Positions 47,949 to 59,244 are shown, counted from the stretch's first letter. The stretch: 64,000 nt of DNA from Pasteurella skyensis (GCF_013377295.1 NZ_CP016180.1:1612001-1676000), one strand, 5' to 3'. Translations and numbers: made by a program. Notes: generated by a model from the sequence alone, not told the origin.

Positions 47949-47970
47949 GTTGAGTATTTTCATACTCAAC
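47949..47970 (-). terminator. efp terminator
   Basis: GTTGAGTAT (47949-47957), TTTC, ATACTCAAC (47962-47970); a perfect 9-bp stem followed on the minus strand by TTTATTTTT. Classic intrinsic terminator just after the efp stop. Confidence 0.88.
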
Positions 47971-47978
47971 CTAAAAAA

Positions 47979-48545
47979 CTATTTTACACGAGATACATAT
48001 TCACCAGAACGAGTATCTACTTTTATGACTTCTCCAATTTGGATAAATAATGGAACTCGAACCACTGCACCAGTACTTAAGGTTGCTGGTTTGCCACCTG
48101 TTCCTGCGGTATCACCTTTCAAACCTGGATCTGTTTCAATTACTTCTAATTCAACAAAGTTTGGAGGTGTAACTACAATTGGGCTATCATTCCATAAAGT
48201 AATCACACAATCAGCTTGATCTACAAGCCATTTGTCATTATCCGCCACAGCTTTTGCATCGGCAGCAATCATATCAAATGTTTCTGGGTGCATAAAATAC
48301 CAAAAATCTTCATCTTTATATGAATAATTATAGTTAGTATCCATTACATCTGCCGCTTCCACTGTTGAACCTGATTTAAAGTTGATTTCTAAAACCTTAC
48401 CTGAAATCAATTTACGAATTCTTGTACGAGTAAAAGCTTGTCCTTTTCCTGGTTTTACAAATTCATTTTCAACGATGGTGCAAGGTTCACCGTCTTGAAT
48501 AAATTTAAGACCTGGTTTGAAATCAGTTGTACTATAAGTTGCCAT
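47979..48545 (-). CDS. efp: Elongation factor P
   Basis: 188 residues. [38 protein letters not shown] gives the loop with the lysine (about residue 34) that is beta-lysylated. The C-terminal OB domain has [35 protein letters not shown]. It relieves ribosome stalling at polyproline. It is divergent from epmB, whose product prepares the lysine for its modification. Confidence 0.97.
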   Translation of the reverse strand: MATYSTTDFKPGLKFIQDGEPCTIVENEFVKPGKGQAFTRTRIRKLISGKVLEINFKSGSTVEAADVMDTNYNYSYKDEDFWYFMHPETFDMIAADAKAVADNDKWLVDQADCVITLWNDSPIVVTPPNFVELEVIETDPGLKGDTAGTGGKPATLSTGAVVRVPLFIQIGEVIKVDTRSGEYVSRVK

Positions 48546-48663
48546 TTTATCCTCAAAATTAACTATCTAAATATATAAAAATTTATTATTAATACTATCT
48601 TAGTTTATACAGCTAGTATAAACTTTATGCTTTTGGAATGAAAGCTAAAATATTAACATATAT

Positions 48664-49671
48664 ATGATACATCAAAATATAAAAATTGGCGAAAAAAAAC
48701 CGCTATGGTTACAGGATTTAGCACAAGCATTTAATGATCCTATCGATCTCTTAAACTATTTAGAGTTCGATCCTAAAGAGTTTGAACAAGATTTATTAGC
48801 TCGCAAACTATTTACAATGCGAATACCACGTCCTTTTGCCCAAAAGATGCAAAAAAAAGATAAAAATGATCCACTATTTTTACAGGCGGTCACATCTTTT
48901 GAAGAATTTACAAAAATGGAAGGATTTACTACCGATCCACTTGAAGAGCAGGAATCTCCCGCACCTAATATTTTACATAAATATCATAACCGACTGTTAT
49001 TTATGATAAAAAATAGTTGTGCTATTAATTGTCGTTACTGCTTTCGTCGTCATTTTCCTTATGATGAAGTAAAAAATGGAAAAACGGTATGGGTAGAAAG
49101 TTTAAACTATATTCGAAAGCAGAGTGAGATCGAAGAAGTCGTGCTATCTGGTGGTGATCCGATGATGGCAAAAGATGAAGAATTTGATTGGCTGATCACT
49201 CAATTAGAAAAGATAACTCACATTAAAACACTGCGTATTCACTCTCGTGTACCAGTGGTTATTCCAAATCGAATTACTGAAAAATTATGCGATATATTTA
49301 AACAAACTCATTTAAATATTGTATTAGTTACCCATATCAATCATGCGAATGAAATAGATGAATACTTTGCTGAAAAAATGAAAATGTTACGGGATGCGAA
49401 TGTCACTTTACTCAATCAGTCAGTATTATTGAAGGGCGTAAACGATGATGCAAATATACTTAAAGCATTAAATGATAAACTATTTGCTACATCTATTTTA
49501 CCTTACTATTTACACGTATTAGATAAAGTTGAAGGTGCAAGTCATTTTTATATTGATGATAATCAAGCCTTTAAGATTTATAAGGAGCTACAACGTATTT
49601 CATCTGGCTATCTTGTGCCAAAGCTCGCAAGAGAAGAAGCGGGAAAACCAAATAAAACACTACTTGGATAA
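48664..49671 (+). CDS. epmB: EpmB, lysine 2,3-aminomutase for EF-P modification
   Basis: 335 residues. The radical-SAM cluster motif is CAINCRYCFRRHFPY (CxxxCxxC). VVLSGGDPMMAKD and RIHSRVPVVIPNRIT are also present, as is PLP-binding lysine context near the end (LPYYLHVLDKVEGASHF). It converts alpha-lysine to beta-lysine, which EpmA attaches to EF-P. Divergent from efp by 118 bp, a common functional pairing. epmA is not in the window. Confidence 0.95.
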   Translation: MIHQNIKIGEKKPLWLQDLAQAFNDPIDLLNYLEFDPKEFEQDLLARKLFTMRIPRPFAQKMQKKDKNDPLFLQAVTSFEEFTKMEGFTTDPLEEQESPAPNILHKYHNRLLFMIKNSCAINCRYCFRRHFPYDEVKNGKTVWVESLNYIRKQSEIEEVVLSGGDPMMAKDEEFDWLITQLEKITHIKTLRIHSRVPVVIPNRITEKLCDIFKQTHLNIVLVTHINHANEIDEYFAEKMKMLRDANVTLLNQSVLLKGVNDDANILKALNDKLFATSILPYYLHVLDKVEGASHFYIDDNQAFKIYKELQRISSGYLVPKLAREEAGKPNKTLLG

Positions 49672-49682
49672 TGAGCATAAAA

Positions 49683-49714
49683 AAGCCTCAACTATTTTAA
49701 TATAATTGAGGCTT
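49683..49714. terminator. Bidirectional terminator between epmB and pgi
   Basis: AAGCCTCAA (49683-49691) and TTGAGGCTT (49706-49714), 9-bp stem flanked by AAAAA on the left and TATTATTT on the right. It serves the converging epmB and pgi genes. Confidence 0.85.
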
Positions 49715-49727
49715 ATTATTTAAATAA

Positions 49728-51368
<1,641 letters not shown>

Positions 51369-51601
51369 TTATTTTCCTTATACGAGATTTAATATTGAAA
51401 TTGGTACTTATATTTTGATAGTGCGTAATTTTATCCGAATTAAAGCATAATTGTAAGGTATTAATTCAATCATCATTCTTCTTTTGATGAAATGATTATC
51501 GTATAGAATCAAAAAGTAAAAATGCGACGATGATCGCAAAAATTAAAAAATATTTTTTGAGCTTTTAGATATACTGTCATTAAAAAATTAAGGATAATCC
51601 G

Positions 51602-52483
51602 ATGAATAAAATGGCTGAACACTTTGATATTAAATCCAAAATCTATACCATAAGAAATAAACAAGTAATGTTAGATAGAGATCTCGCTTCACTTTATGGT
51701 GTAGAACTCAAAAGATTAACAGAACAAGTTAAAAGAAATATTGCTCGATTTCCTGAACATTTTAGATTTCAACTCACTCAACAAGAATATGAAAATTTAA
51801 GGTCGCAATTTGCGACCTTAAGATCTGGCGAAGAAAATAATACTTGGGGAACTCACACAAAATATTTACCCTATGTTTTTACCGAACAAGGTGTGTCAAT
51901 GCTAAGTGCTGTTTTAAGAAGTAGTACCGCAATAGAAGTCAGTATAAAAATAATTGATAGCTTTGTTACAATGAGAAAATTTATTGCTCAAAATGGTGAT
52001 ATTTTTAAACGAATTGAAACACTAGAACAAAGCCAACTTATTACCAACACGAATATCGATAAGATTTTCAAAGCACTAGAAAATAAAGAGCAAATTCAAC
52101 AACAAGGTATTTTCTTTAATGGTCAAATTTTTGATGCACATAAATTTGTATCTGATTTAATTAGAAAAGCACAAAAACACATTGTACTCATTGATAACTA
52201 TATTGATGATTCAACTTTGACACTTTTTCAGAAAAACCAACGTATAAATGTCACTATTTATACTCATTCAATGAACAAAACCTTAAAACTTGATTTAGAA
52301 AAATATAATCAGCAATACAAAAAAATAGACATTCAAATAAATAAAAATTTTCACGATAGATTTTTAATTATTGATGATAAAGATATTTACCTTATTGGTG
52401 CGAGTTTAAAAGATTTGGGTAAAAAAGTGTTTGGGTTTTCATTATTAAAGGATATTGACGTGAATTTTTATAAAAAAATATAG
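51602..52483 (+). CDS. ORF6N-domain DNA-binding protein with a phospholipase D-like C-terminal domain
   Basis: 293 residues; start ATG at 51602 with AAGGAT about 6-8 nt upstream. The N-terminal part (IYTIRNKQVMLDRDLASLYGVELKRLTEQVKRNIARFPEHFRFQL) is the ORF6N domain found in phage and island-borne regulators. The middle is helical, and the C-terminus (KAQKHIVLIDNYIDDSTL ... NFHDRFLIIDDKDIYLIGASLKDLGKK) follows a PLD-like fold with H-x-x-F-L-I-I-D in place of the classic HxK. Only one such motif is present, so any nuclease would have to act as a dimer or be inactive. Probably acquired; no phage genes are adjacent. Confidence 0.8.
   Translation: MNKMAEHFDIKSKIYTIRNKQVMLDRDLASLYGVELKRLTEQVKRNIARFPEHFRFQLTQQEYENLRSQFATLRSGEENNTWGTHTKYLPYVFTEQGVSMLSAVLRSSTAIEVSIKIIDSFVTMRKFIAQNGDIFKRIETLEQSQLITNTNIDKIFKALENKEQIQQQGIFFNGQIFDAHKFVSDLIRKAQKHIVLIDNYIDDSTLTLFQKNQRINVTIYTHSMNKTLKLDLEKYNQQYKKIDIQINKNFHDRFLIIDDKDIYLIGASLKDLGKKVFGFSLLKDIDVNFYKKI
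51797..51821. repeat. Perfect 10-bp inverted repeat inside the ORF6N gene
   Basis: TTAAGGTCGC (51797-51806), AATTT, GCGACCTTAA (51812-51821). It encodes part of NLRSQFATLRS, in the short linker between the ORF6N core and the following TKYLPYVFTEQGVSML segment. Would form a stable hairpin in mRNA or a cruciform-like site. Confidence 0.7.
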
Positions 52484-52540
52484 ACAGGGCATCCCCATCT
52501 ATATCTTAAAATTTGTAAATTCTACAAAAAATCCAACCGC

Positions 52541-52789
52541 TTATTTCTGCTCTGTTGAACTCATTTCATCCAAACGTTTTTCTAATTCGTTCAGTTTTTC
52601 ACGGGTACGCAATAAAACCTGTGATTGCACATCAAATTCTTCACGGGTTACTACGTCTAATTTTGATAATTGCGCTTGTAAAATTTGTTTGAATTTTTCT
52701 TCTAAATCACTACCCACATTTTTTAAGCCTTGCGGTAATGAATTATGAAGTTGTTGAGCGATATTTTCTAATTTTTTAGGATCTAACAT
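52541..52789 (-). CDS. ubiK: UbiK (YqiC), accessory factor of ubiquinone biosynthesis
   Basis: 82 residues: an N-terminal amphipathic part ([20 protein letters not shown]) and a C-terminal coiled coil ([30 protein letters not shown]), which is the BMFP/YqiC pattern. It trimerises and binds UbiJ and lipid in aerobic ubiquinone synthesis. Downstream of der by about 90 bp on the same strand. Confidence 0.9.
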   Translation of the reverse strand: MLDPKKLENIAQQLHNSLPQGLKNVGSDLEEKFKQILQAQLSKLDVVTREEFDVQSQVLLRTREKLNELEKRLDEMSSTEQK

Positions 52790-52817
52790 TCTTTTCTCCT
52801 TACTTAATTTGAGAGAT

Positions 52818-52861
52818 AAGCGGTTACATTCTTGTAAAAATTTACAATTAACGTACCGCTT
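52818..52861 (-). terminator. Uptake-sequence hairpin between der and ubiK
   Basis: Outer arms AAGCGGT (52818-52824) and ACCGCTT (52855-52861), inner hairpin TTGTAAA-AA-TTTACAA. It lies about 21 bp after the der stop. Terminator role inferred. Confidence 0.5.
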
Positions 52862-52882
52862 ACCTTTTTCGTTCTTTACTTT

Positions 52883-54385
52883 TTATTTTTTGCTTTTCTT
52901 AATAAACTTCATCAAACGCTTACGTTTTCTTAATTGGTTTGGTGTTAATTTATTACGTTTACCTGCAAAAGGATTTTCCCCTTCTTGGAATTGAATACGT
53001 ATCGGCGTACCAATTACTTTCAGACTTTTACGGAAATAGTTTGATAAATAACGTTTATAAGAATCTGCTAATTTTTCTACTTGGTTGCCGTGTACCACAA
53101 TGATCGGCGGATTGTAACCACCGGGGTGAGCATACTTTAATTTCACACGGCGACCATTGACCAATGGAGGTTGATGATCATCAATGGCAATTTTTAAGAC
53201 ACGAGTCAGCATAGATGTCGTCATTTTTTGGGTTGCACAACCATAAGCCTCTTTAATTGAACCAAATAAACTACCCACACCACTGCCGTGTAATGCAGAG
53301 ATAAAATGGACACGAGCAAAATCAATAAAATTTAAACGGCGATCCAGTTCTGATTTTACAAATTCTTTATCATCGTGGCTCATTCCATCCCATTTATTGA
53401 CCACAATCACAAGTGAACGTCCTGCATTTAAAATAAAACCTAACAGTGATAAATCTTGATCTGAAATACCATCACGTGCATCAATGGTTAATAACACCAC
53501 ATTCGCATCTTGAATGGCTTTTAAGGTTTTAATAACAGAGAATTTTTCAACCGCTAAATTGACCTTTCCACGCTTACGTACACCAGCAGTATCAATAATA
53601 GTGTATTTCTGATCATCGCGTTCCATTGGGATGTAAATACTATCACGTGTTGTACCCGGTAAATCATAAACCACCACACGATCTTCACCCAAAATTCGGT
53701 TAGTTAAGGTTGATTTCCCTACATTTGGACGACCAACAATTGCAATTTTAATATTTTGATCATATTCTTGCTCTTCGTTTAACGCTTCATCTAATAATGC
53801 CGTATCTTCTTCATTATTAAAATCAAAATCACGTTCCCATTCATCAATTTCTTGGCTTTCTACTTCTTCCGCTTCAACGCCTTGTTCAACCTTTTCAGCC
53901 AAAGGAATAAGTACTTGTTCGATAAGTTGGTTTACGCCACGCCCTTGTGATGCGGCAATTTGTTCAATTTCGCCTAAGCCCAGTTGATAAAATTCGGCAC
54001 AATGTGAATTTGCATCAATACCATCAACTTTATTGGCTACCACAACAGTCGTTTTTTCACGAGCACGTAAATATTGTGCGATACCAATATCAGCAGGCAC
54101 TAAACCCGCTCGGGCATCCACCATAAAGAAAACAACATCGGCTTCATCAATCGCAAGTAACGATTGTTCCGCCATTTTTTCTTCCACGCCCTCTTCCGTA
54201 CCGTCAATACCGCCAGTATCAATTACGATAAAATCGTGTCCATTGATATGAGCTTGACCATATTTACGATCTCGGGTTAAACCGGGAAAGTCTGCAACTA
54301 ACGCATCACGAGTACGGGTTAAGCGATTAAAAAGTGTGGATTTTCCCACATTTGGACGCCCAACGAGCGCAATAACAGGTGTCAT
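52883..54385 (-). CDS. der: Der (EngA), double-GTPase ribosome assembly factor
   Basis: 500 residues. Two consecutive G domains: [15 protein letters not shown] / DTGGIDG / NKVDG and [16 protein letters not shown] / DTAGVRKRG / NKWDG. A C-terminal KH-like domain ([20 protein letters not shown]) and basic tail follow. Essential for 50S subunit assembly. Linker between the G domains is acidic ([22 protein letters not shown]), typical of gamma-proteobacteria. Confidence 0.98.
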   Translation of the reverse strand: MTPVIALVGRPNVGKSTLFNRLTRTRDALVADFPGLTRDRKYGQAHINGHDFIVIDTGGIDGTEEGVEEKMAEQSLLAIDEADVVFFMVDARAGLVPADIGIAQYLRAREKTTVVVANKVDGIDANSHCAEFYQLGLGEIEQIAASQGRGVNQLIEQVLIPLAEKVEQGVEAEEVESQEIDEWERDFDFNNEEDTALLDEALNEEQEYDQNIKIAIVGRPNVGKSTLTNRILGEDRVVVYDLPGTTRDSIYIPMERDDQKYTIIDTAGVRKRGKVNLAVEKFSVIKTLKAIQDANVVLLTIDARDGISDQDLSLLGFILNAGRSLVIVVNKWDGMSHDDKEFVKSELDRRLNFIDFARVHFISALHGSGVGSLFGSIKEAYGCATQKMTTSMLTRVLKIAIDDHQPPLVNGRRVKLKYAHPGGYNPPIIVVHGNQVEKLADSYKRYLSNYFRKSLKVIGTPIRIQFQEGENPFAGKRNKLTPNQLRKRKRLMKFIKKSKK

Positions 54386-54478
54386 ATAGATTTTTACCTT
54401 TAGAGTTTCTTTAATAGTTCGACATTATAACAAAAATCACTAAATTATATACGACCATTTTTAACAAATTGTTTTTAG

Positions 54479-54506
54479 TTGAATTTTAGACAGGGGGGGG
54501 TATAAT
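54479..54506 (+). promoter_or_regulatory. Phase-variable promoter with a poly-G spacer
   Basis: -35 TTGAAT (54479-54484), a 16-bp spacer ending in G8 (54493-54500), and a perfect -10 TATAAT (54501-54506). The homopolymer directly abuts the -10 box. Gain or loss of one or two G changes the spacer to 15, 17 or 18 bp, the known switch for porA, nadA and opc in Neisseria. The downstream gene is a surface adhesin. Confidence 0.85.
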
Positions 54507-54552
54507 AGTTTGATTAAATTGTCAATACCTAAAATGAAGGAATTTCATATAA

Positions 54553-57500
54553 ATGAATACAGAAAATAACAAGAAAACAACAGTTGCAACACTATTATTT
54601 TTATCACTCACAACGAGTTTTGCTTTTGCGGGACAAAGTGAACAAAATCAGATAGATGCTCTTAGAAAACAAGTAGAAGGATTGCAAAAGCAACTGCAAA
54701 AGCTAACGGCACAACCGAAAATACAAACTTATGCAACTACGACACCTGACAGTACTGATGACCCAGCCAAAGCGGGTACAGGCACAGATTCGATTGTTTT
54801 AAACAATGGAATAGCAAATGGAGAAAATGCTATTGTTGGTGGTGCGACTAGCAACACAGCAAGTGGAGAAAATTCTGTTTCATTGGGTGGAACTAAAAAT
54901 ATCGCAAGCGGAAAAGCTTCTGTTGTTATTGGAGGAGGCTTTTATGAAAGGGGAACTGCTGTAGGAAATACAGCCGCAGGATTAAATTCTTCTGTTATTG
55001 GTGGTGTTGAAAATAGTGTAAGTGCAACAGGTTTTCGTTCTAGTGTTATTGGTGGTTACAAAAATAGCGTATCTAGTGAGGATTCTATAACTCTAGGAGG
55101 GCAGAAAAATACCATTAAAAATAGTGAAATGTCTAATGCTATTTTTGTGGGAGAAGGTAATACTATTGAGAATGTTAATAAAGGAAATGTTATTATTGGA
55201 GGAGCAAAATCAAAGATACACGGTGGTGCAGGTTATGATAATTTTATTCTCGGTGGTGGTGATAGAAATGCTGATGGAAATGAAATTATAAATGGAGATA
55301 ATAATGTAATTATAGGTGGGTATGCAAGTAAAATTATTAGTGATGCTAATTGGCAAGATAATAATATTATATTAGGTGGACATCATAATAAAATAGACAA
55401 AAATACTAAAGATGGTTTTATTATAGGCGGTGTAGAAAGCATTGTTAATGGTTCGTTAAGTGGTGCACTTGGTGGGGTTGGTAATAACATCACAGGGAAT
55501 GGTTCTTATGTTATCGGTGGTAGCAAACCGAACGCAGGAAAAAAGAGTGAAGATAAAACATATGGTAATACTGTTTCAGGAAATAACTCTTTTGTTATAG
55601 GTGGCAAGAATAGAATTGTAGGAAATCTTTCTTATACTTTTGGGAATAACAATACTATAAATAAAGAAAAAGTGTATATCTTAGGCTCAAATATTGATGC
55701 AGGTAATGCCACAAGAGCGGTTGTTTTAGGTGACAGTTCAACTGCGGTGACCGATGCGGTTTCAGTGGGAACAACAGCAAAACCAAGAAATATCAAGCAC
55801 GTTAAAGACGGAGAAATTTCTGATACTTCACTTGATGCGATTAATGGTTCGCAAGTGACAACACTTGCAGAGATTGGTAAAACTTTTGACAATAAATATA
55901 TTTCTGTTCAAAGAGATAGTACACAAGAAAATGGCACAGATCCGCATATTGCAGGACATAGAAAATATTATAAAGTTGGTTTAACAAAAGATGCAACTGA
56001 TAAAATCGATTCGATAAGCAGTAAAGCAAATAAAAATGCGGATAATTTAAGTGCAACTGATATAACTGATTGGAAAACTAAATTAGGTGTAGAAGCAAAT
56101 ACGAACTCCGTAGAAACAGTTACTGAAGGAAATGGAATAACAGTTTCAGGAGGTAACACTGCTACAAATAAGGCTTGGACTGTTGCCCTTAGTATTGCAA
56201 CCCAAAATACTTTAACTCAAGTTGGTACCAATACTACTAAGATTGGTCAAAACACCACTAAGATTGCTCAAAACACCACTAAAATTGCTCAAAACACCAC
56301 TAAAATTGCTCAAAACACTACTAAGATTGATCAAAATACCACTAAGATTGGGCAAAATACCACGAAGATTGGTCAAAACACTACTAAGATTGGTCAAAAC
56401 ACCACTAAGATTGGTCAAAACACCACTAAAATTGGTCAAAACACCACTAAGATTGGTCAAAATACCACTAAGATTGGTCAAAACACCACTAAGATTGCTC
56501 AAAATACTACTAAAATTGGAGAAAATACAAAAGCCATCGCATCTAAATTAAGTAAAGATGATATGAAAGGTGTTTTAAGCTCGAAGACTATTTCTGTGAC
56601 AGGTAATGGAGCAAATCAATTATTAGATAATATCAAAATTGAAGTCAAAACAGACGGACAAGTGGCTGATGGTGATAAAAAAGTAGTTAATGGTGGCACG
56701 GTTAAAAAATATTTAGATGATAACCATTACACCAAAACAAAAACGAATGAGTTGCTAGATAAAAAAGTAAATTCTGATGATATGAATAAATCTATCACAG
56801 GAAAAGGGATTAAAGTTGGTGGAGCGGGCAAAGATCAATTATTAGGTGCTGTAACATTAGAAATTGAAGATAATGCAATTACTACTGCAAAAATCAAAGA
56901 TAAAAATGTGACAAAAGATAAATTATCAGATGATGTTCAAACAACTTTAACACAAGTTAATACGAACAAAACCAATATTGCAAATAATTCTAAAAATGTG
57001 ACCGCTAATACTAAAAATATAGTGAGCAATAAAGCAGCAATTGATAAAAAACTTGATGCTGATAAGATGAAGGGTGAATTAACCTCAAATAAAGACAGTA
57101 TCAAAGTAACAGGTAAAGGCAAGAAAACGTTATTAAATGATGTAAATGTTGAAGTCAACCCAACTCTAACTGGTATGCAAAATATTTCATTTAACAATGG
57201 CGTTTCTATTGGTCAAACAGGCTTAAATAATGGTGGACATAAAATTACCAATGTTGCTGCAGGTGAAGTTTCTGCAACATCAACGGATGCAGTAAATGGA
57301 AGCCAATTATATAAAATAGCATCACAATTAAATCAGAACAGTAATGAAGCTAAGAAAAGAGCTATTTCAGGTGCGGCTATTGCTGGTGCAATGGCAAACT
57401 TACCACAGGAATACTTACCGGGTCGCTCAATGGTAGCAGTGGGTACGGCACATTATCGTGGTACAACTGCCGTTTCTCTAGGGCTATCAACGATTTCGGA

Positions 57501-57588
57501 TAATGGTAAATGGATCTTAAAAGGTTCCGTCAGTTCCGACTTAAGAGAAGAAACAATGGTCGGTGCAGGTGCTGGGTATAGCTGGTAA
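54553..57588 (+). CDS. Trimeric autotransporter adhesin (YadA/Hia type)
   Basis: 1011 residues. Signal peptide (LLFLSLTTSFAFA, cleavage near residue 26), a short coiled coil (DALRKQVEGLQKQLQKL), then a YadA-like head of repeated S-V-x-G-G / I-x-G-G units (about 80-400, e.g. ENSVSLGG, SSVIGG). A neck (STDAVNGSQLYK type; DAINGSQV near 435) follows, then a stalk with 14 heptad NTTKIxQ repeats and further coiled coil. The C-terminal four-strand anchor (AISGAAIAGAMANLP ... VGAGAGYSW) ends in Trp. It should trimerise in the outer membrane and bind host matrix or cells. Promoter carries a G8 tract, so expression is likely phase variable. Confidence 0.95.
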   Translation: MNTENNKKTTVATLLFLSLTTSFAFAGQSEQNQIDALRKQVEGLQKQLQKLTAQPKIQTYATTTPDSTDDPAKAGTGTDSIVLNNGIANGENAIVGGATSNTASGENSVSLGGTKNIASGKASVVIGGGFYERGTAVGNTAAGLNSSVIGGVENSVSATGFRSSVIGGYKNSVSSEDSITLGGQKNTIKNSEMSNAIFVGEGNTIENVNKGNVIIGGAKSKIHGGAGYDNFILGGGDRNADGNEIINGDNNVIIGGYASKIISDANWQDNNIILGGHHNKIDKNTKDGFIIGGVESIVNGSLSGALGGVGNNITGNGSYVIGGSKPNAGKKSEDKTYGNTVSGNNSFVIGGKNRIVGNLSYTFGNNNTINKEKVYILGSNIDAGNATRAVVLGDSSTAVTDAVSVGTTAKPRNIKHVKDGEISDTSLDAINGSQVTTLAEIGKTFDNKYISVQRDSTQENGTDPHIAGHRKYYKVGLTKDATDKIDSISSKANKNADNLSATDITDWKTKLGVEANTNSVETVTEGNGITVSGGNTATNKAWTVALSIATQNTLTQVGTNTTKIGQNTTKIAQNTTKIAQNTTKIAQNTTKIDQNTTKIGQNTTKIGQNTTKIGQNTTKIGQNTTKIGQNTTKIGQNTTKIGQNTTKIAQNTTKIGENTKAIASKLSKDDMKGVLSSKTISVTGNGANQLLDNIKIEVKTDGQVADGDKKVVNGGTVKKYLDDNHYTKTKTNELLDKKVNSDDMNKSITGKGIKVGGAGKDQLLGAVTLEIEDNAITTAKIKDKNVTKDKLSDDVQTTLTQVNTNKTNIANNSKNVTANTKNIVSNKAAIDKKLDADKMKGELTSNKDSIKVTGKGKKTLLNDVNVEVNPTLTGMQNISFNNGVSIGQTGLNNGGHKITNVAAGEVSATSTDAVNGSQLYKIASQLNQNSNEAKKRAISGAAIAGAMANLPQEYLPGRSMVAVGTAHYRGTTAVSLGLSTISDNGKWILKGSVSSDLREETMVGAGAGYSW
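56230..56523 (+). repeat. 14 tandem 21-bp repeats in the adhesin stalk
   Basis: Fourteen in-frame units of the AACACCACTAAGATTGGTCA type, each encoding NTTKI(G/A/D)(Q/E). Units differ by only a few synonymous changes; several are identical. A seven-residue unit is one heptad, so gain or loss of units keeps frame and only changes stalk length. Confidence 0.95.
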
Positions 57589-57611
57589 TCACCATTAAAA
57601 TTTGTGGTATG

Positions 57612-57650
57612 CACCCCAAAAGTTGGACACAACTTCTGGGGTGTTTTTTT
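57612..57650 (+). terminator. Adhesin terminator
   Basis: CACCCC (57612-57617) and GGGGTG (57638-57643) with an inner AGTTG/CAACT stem, then TTTTTTT. Strong intrinsic terminator 24 bp after the stop. Confidence 0.88.
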
Positions 57651-57768
57651 ATTTATTTTTCACATAGACTGGAAAGCAGATTTGTAGTACTTTTTAAGCG
57701 GGTACATTTACGAAAAAATTTACAAATTTTAAACATTCTTTTTATTTTCCAAATAGGTATAAAAAATT

Positions 57769-57796
57769 AAGCAACCGTTTACGCAAACGGTTGCTT
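57769..57796. terminator. Second hairpin between the adhesin and the permease
   Basis: AAGCAACCGTTT (57769-57780), ACGC, AAACGGTTGCTT (57785-57796); 12-bp perfect stem followed by TTTTATTTTTT. It lies 68 bp before the permease start, so it may be an insulator or an attenuator of the permease transcript. Confidence 0.7.
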
Positions 57797-57863
57797 TTTA
57801 TTTTTTTTATAGTAAAATTCAACTTTCTTCACTTAATCTTTAACTTAAACAGGAAAAAATGCT

Positions 57864-59189
57864 ATGAATTTTATTAAATCCTATTTTGGTATTGATGGCA
57901 AAAATACCACCATTAGAAAAGAAGTTATCGCTGGCTTAACCACTTTTTTAACAATGGCATATATTATTTTTGTTAATCCGAATATTTTATCTACCACTGG
58001 AATGGATAAAGGGGCGGTTTTTGTTGCCACGTGTTTAGCTGCGGCAACAGGCTGTTTTATTATGGGATTTGTGGCTAAATTGCCCGTTGCATTAGCACCA
58101 GGTATGGGCTTAAATGCGTTCTTTACTTATAGCGTCGTACTGGGAATGGGATACACTTGGCAAACTGCATTAGGTGCTGTGTTCCTTTCAGGCTGTGTAT
58201 TCTTATTATTGGGGGTATTTAAGGTTCGTAAATGGATTATCAATGCTATTCCAAGAGGTTTAAAACAAGGAATTGTGGCTGGGATAGGTGCATTCCTTGC
58301 TTTCATTGCAATGCAAAACTCGGGTATTATTGTAGATAATCCTGCCGTACTTGTTGGACTTGGACCATTTACTTTTTCATCATCAATGGCATTACTCGGT
58401 TTTCTGCTCATTACGGCGTTAAGCCATTTTCGTGTTACTGGTGCCGTCACTATTGGTGTTATTTCTATTGCAATTATTAGTTTATTGGCAGGTTACACTC
58501 ATTATTCTGGCGTTATCGCTATGCCACCGTCTATTATGCCAACACTATTACAACTTGATATTGCAGGTGCATTTAATGTAGGAATGATCAGCGTTGTTTT
58601 TGCTTTCTTATTTGTTGATTTATTTGATACCAGTGGAACGCTCATCGCCGTTGCCAAACAATCTGAACTGATGAATGAAGAAGGAGAAATCAAAAATTTA
58701 GATAAAGCCTTACTCGCTGATGCAACAGCAACTATCACAGGGGCATTATACGGCACATCATCAACAACAAGCTATATTGAAAGTAACGCTGGTGTTGCTG
58801 CGGGTGGTCGCACAGGGTTAGTGGCTGTTGTTGTTGGCATACTTTTCTTATTAAGTCTATTTTTTGCACCTCTAGCTGGAATGATTCCTGCTTATGCAAC
58901 CGCTGGTGCAATTTTATATGTTTCAGTGTTAATGTTAGAATCATTAACTGATCTAGATTGGAAAGATATTAGAGAATTTGCTCCTGCCGTTGTTTGTACA
59001 ATTACAATGCCGCTTACTTATTCTATTGCAGATGGTATTACTATTGGCTTTATATCTTATACGGCACTACAAGTTTTGACAGGTAGATATAAAGAAATTA
59101 ATGCTGTCGTGTGGGTATTAACCGCTATTTTATTACTTAAAATTACAGGTCTATTAGATATGCTTTTTGCTACATTAAATGTGATGTAA
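57864..59189 (+). CDS. Purine permease, NCS2 family AzgA-like (adenine or guanine/hypoxanthine)
   Basis: 441 residues with 12-14 membrane helices. AzgA-group features: FGIDGKNTTIRKEVIAGLTTFLTMAYIIFVNPNIL at the start, APGMGLNAFFTYSVV, LFVDLFDTSGTL and GTSSTTSYIESNAGVAAGGRTGL (substrate-site segments). It imports purine bases with protons. E. coli has four such proteins (AdeP/AdeQ and GhxP/GhxQ); I cannot tell which substrate applies. The ribosome site AGGAAAAA precedes the ATG. Confidence 0.9.
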   Translation: MNFIKSYFGIDGKNTTIRKEVIAGLTTFLTMAYIIFVNPNILSTTGMDKGAVFVATCLAAATGCFIMGFVAKLPVALAPGMGLNAFFTYSVVLGMGYTWQTALGAVFLSGCVFLLLGVFKVRKWIINAIPRGLKQGIVAGIGAFLAFIAMQNSGIIVDNPAVLVGLGPFTFSSSMALLGFLLITALSHFRVTGAVTIGVISIAIISLLAGYTHYSGVIAMPPSIMPTLLQLDIAGAFNVGMISVVFAFLFVDLFDTSGTLIAVAKQSELMNEEGEIKNLDKALLADATATITGALYGTSSTTSYIESNAGVAAGGRTGLVAVVVGILFLLSLFFAPLAGMIPAYATAGAILYVSVLMLESLTDLDWKDIREFAPAVVCTITMPLTYSIADGITIGFISYTALQVLTGRYKEINAVVWVLTAILLLKITGLLDMLFATLNVM

Positions 59190-59217
59190 GCGTAAACAAA
59201 CACCGATAAAAAACCAA

Positions 59218-59244
59218 AAAGCTGTTACAAAAACAGCTTTTTTT
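59218..59244 (+). terminator. Permease terminator
   Basis: AAAGCTGTT (59218-59226), ACAAA, AACAGCTTT (59232-59240), then TTTT. Intrinsic terminator about 28 bp after the permease stop. Confidence 0.88.

Noticed and set aside
56212-56551. Long open frames on both strands through the NTTKI repeat region
   Set aside because: They are by-products of a 21-bp tandem repeat, which keeps every frame free of stops. The products are low-complexity repeats without start signals.
57612-57650. Hairpin CACCCC...GGGGTG after the adhesin as an insertion-sequence remnant
   Set aside because: Its sequence resembles ends of some insertion sequences, but there is no transposase fragment or second end, and it forms a normal terminator with a T-run.
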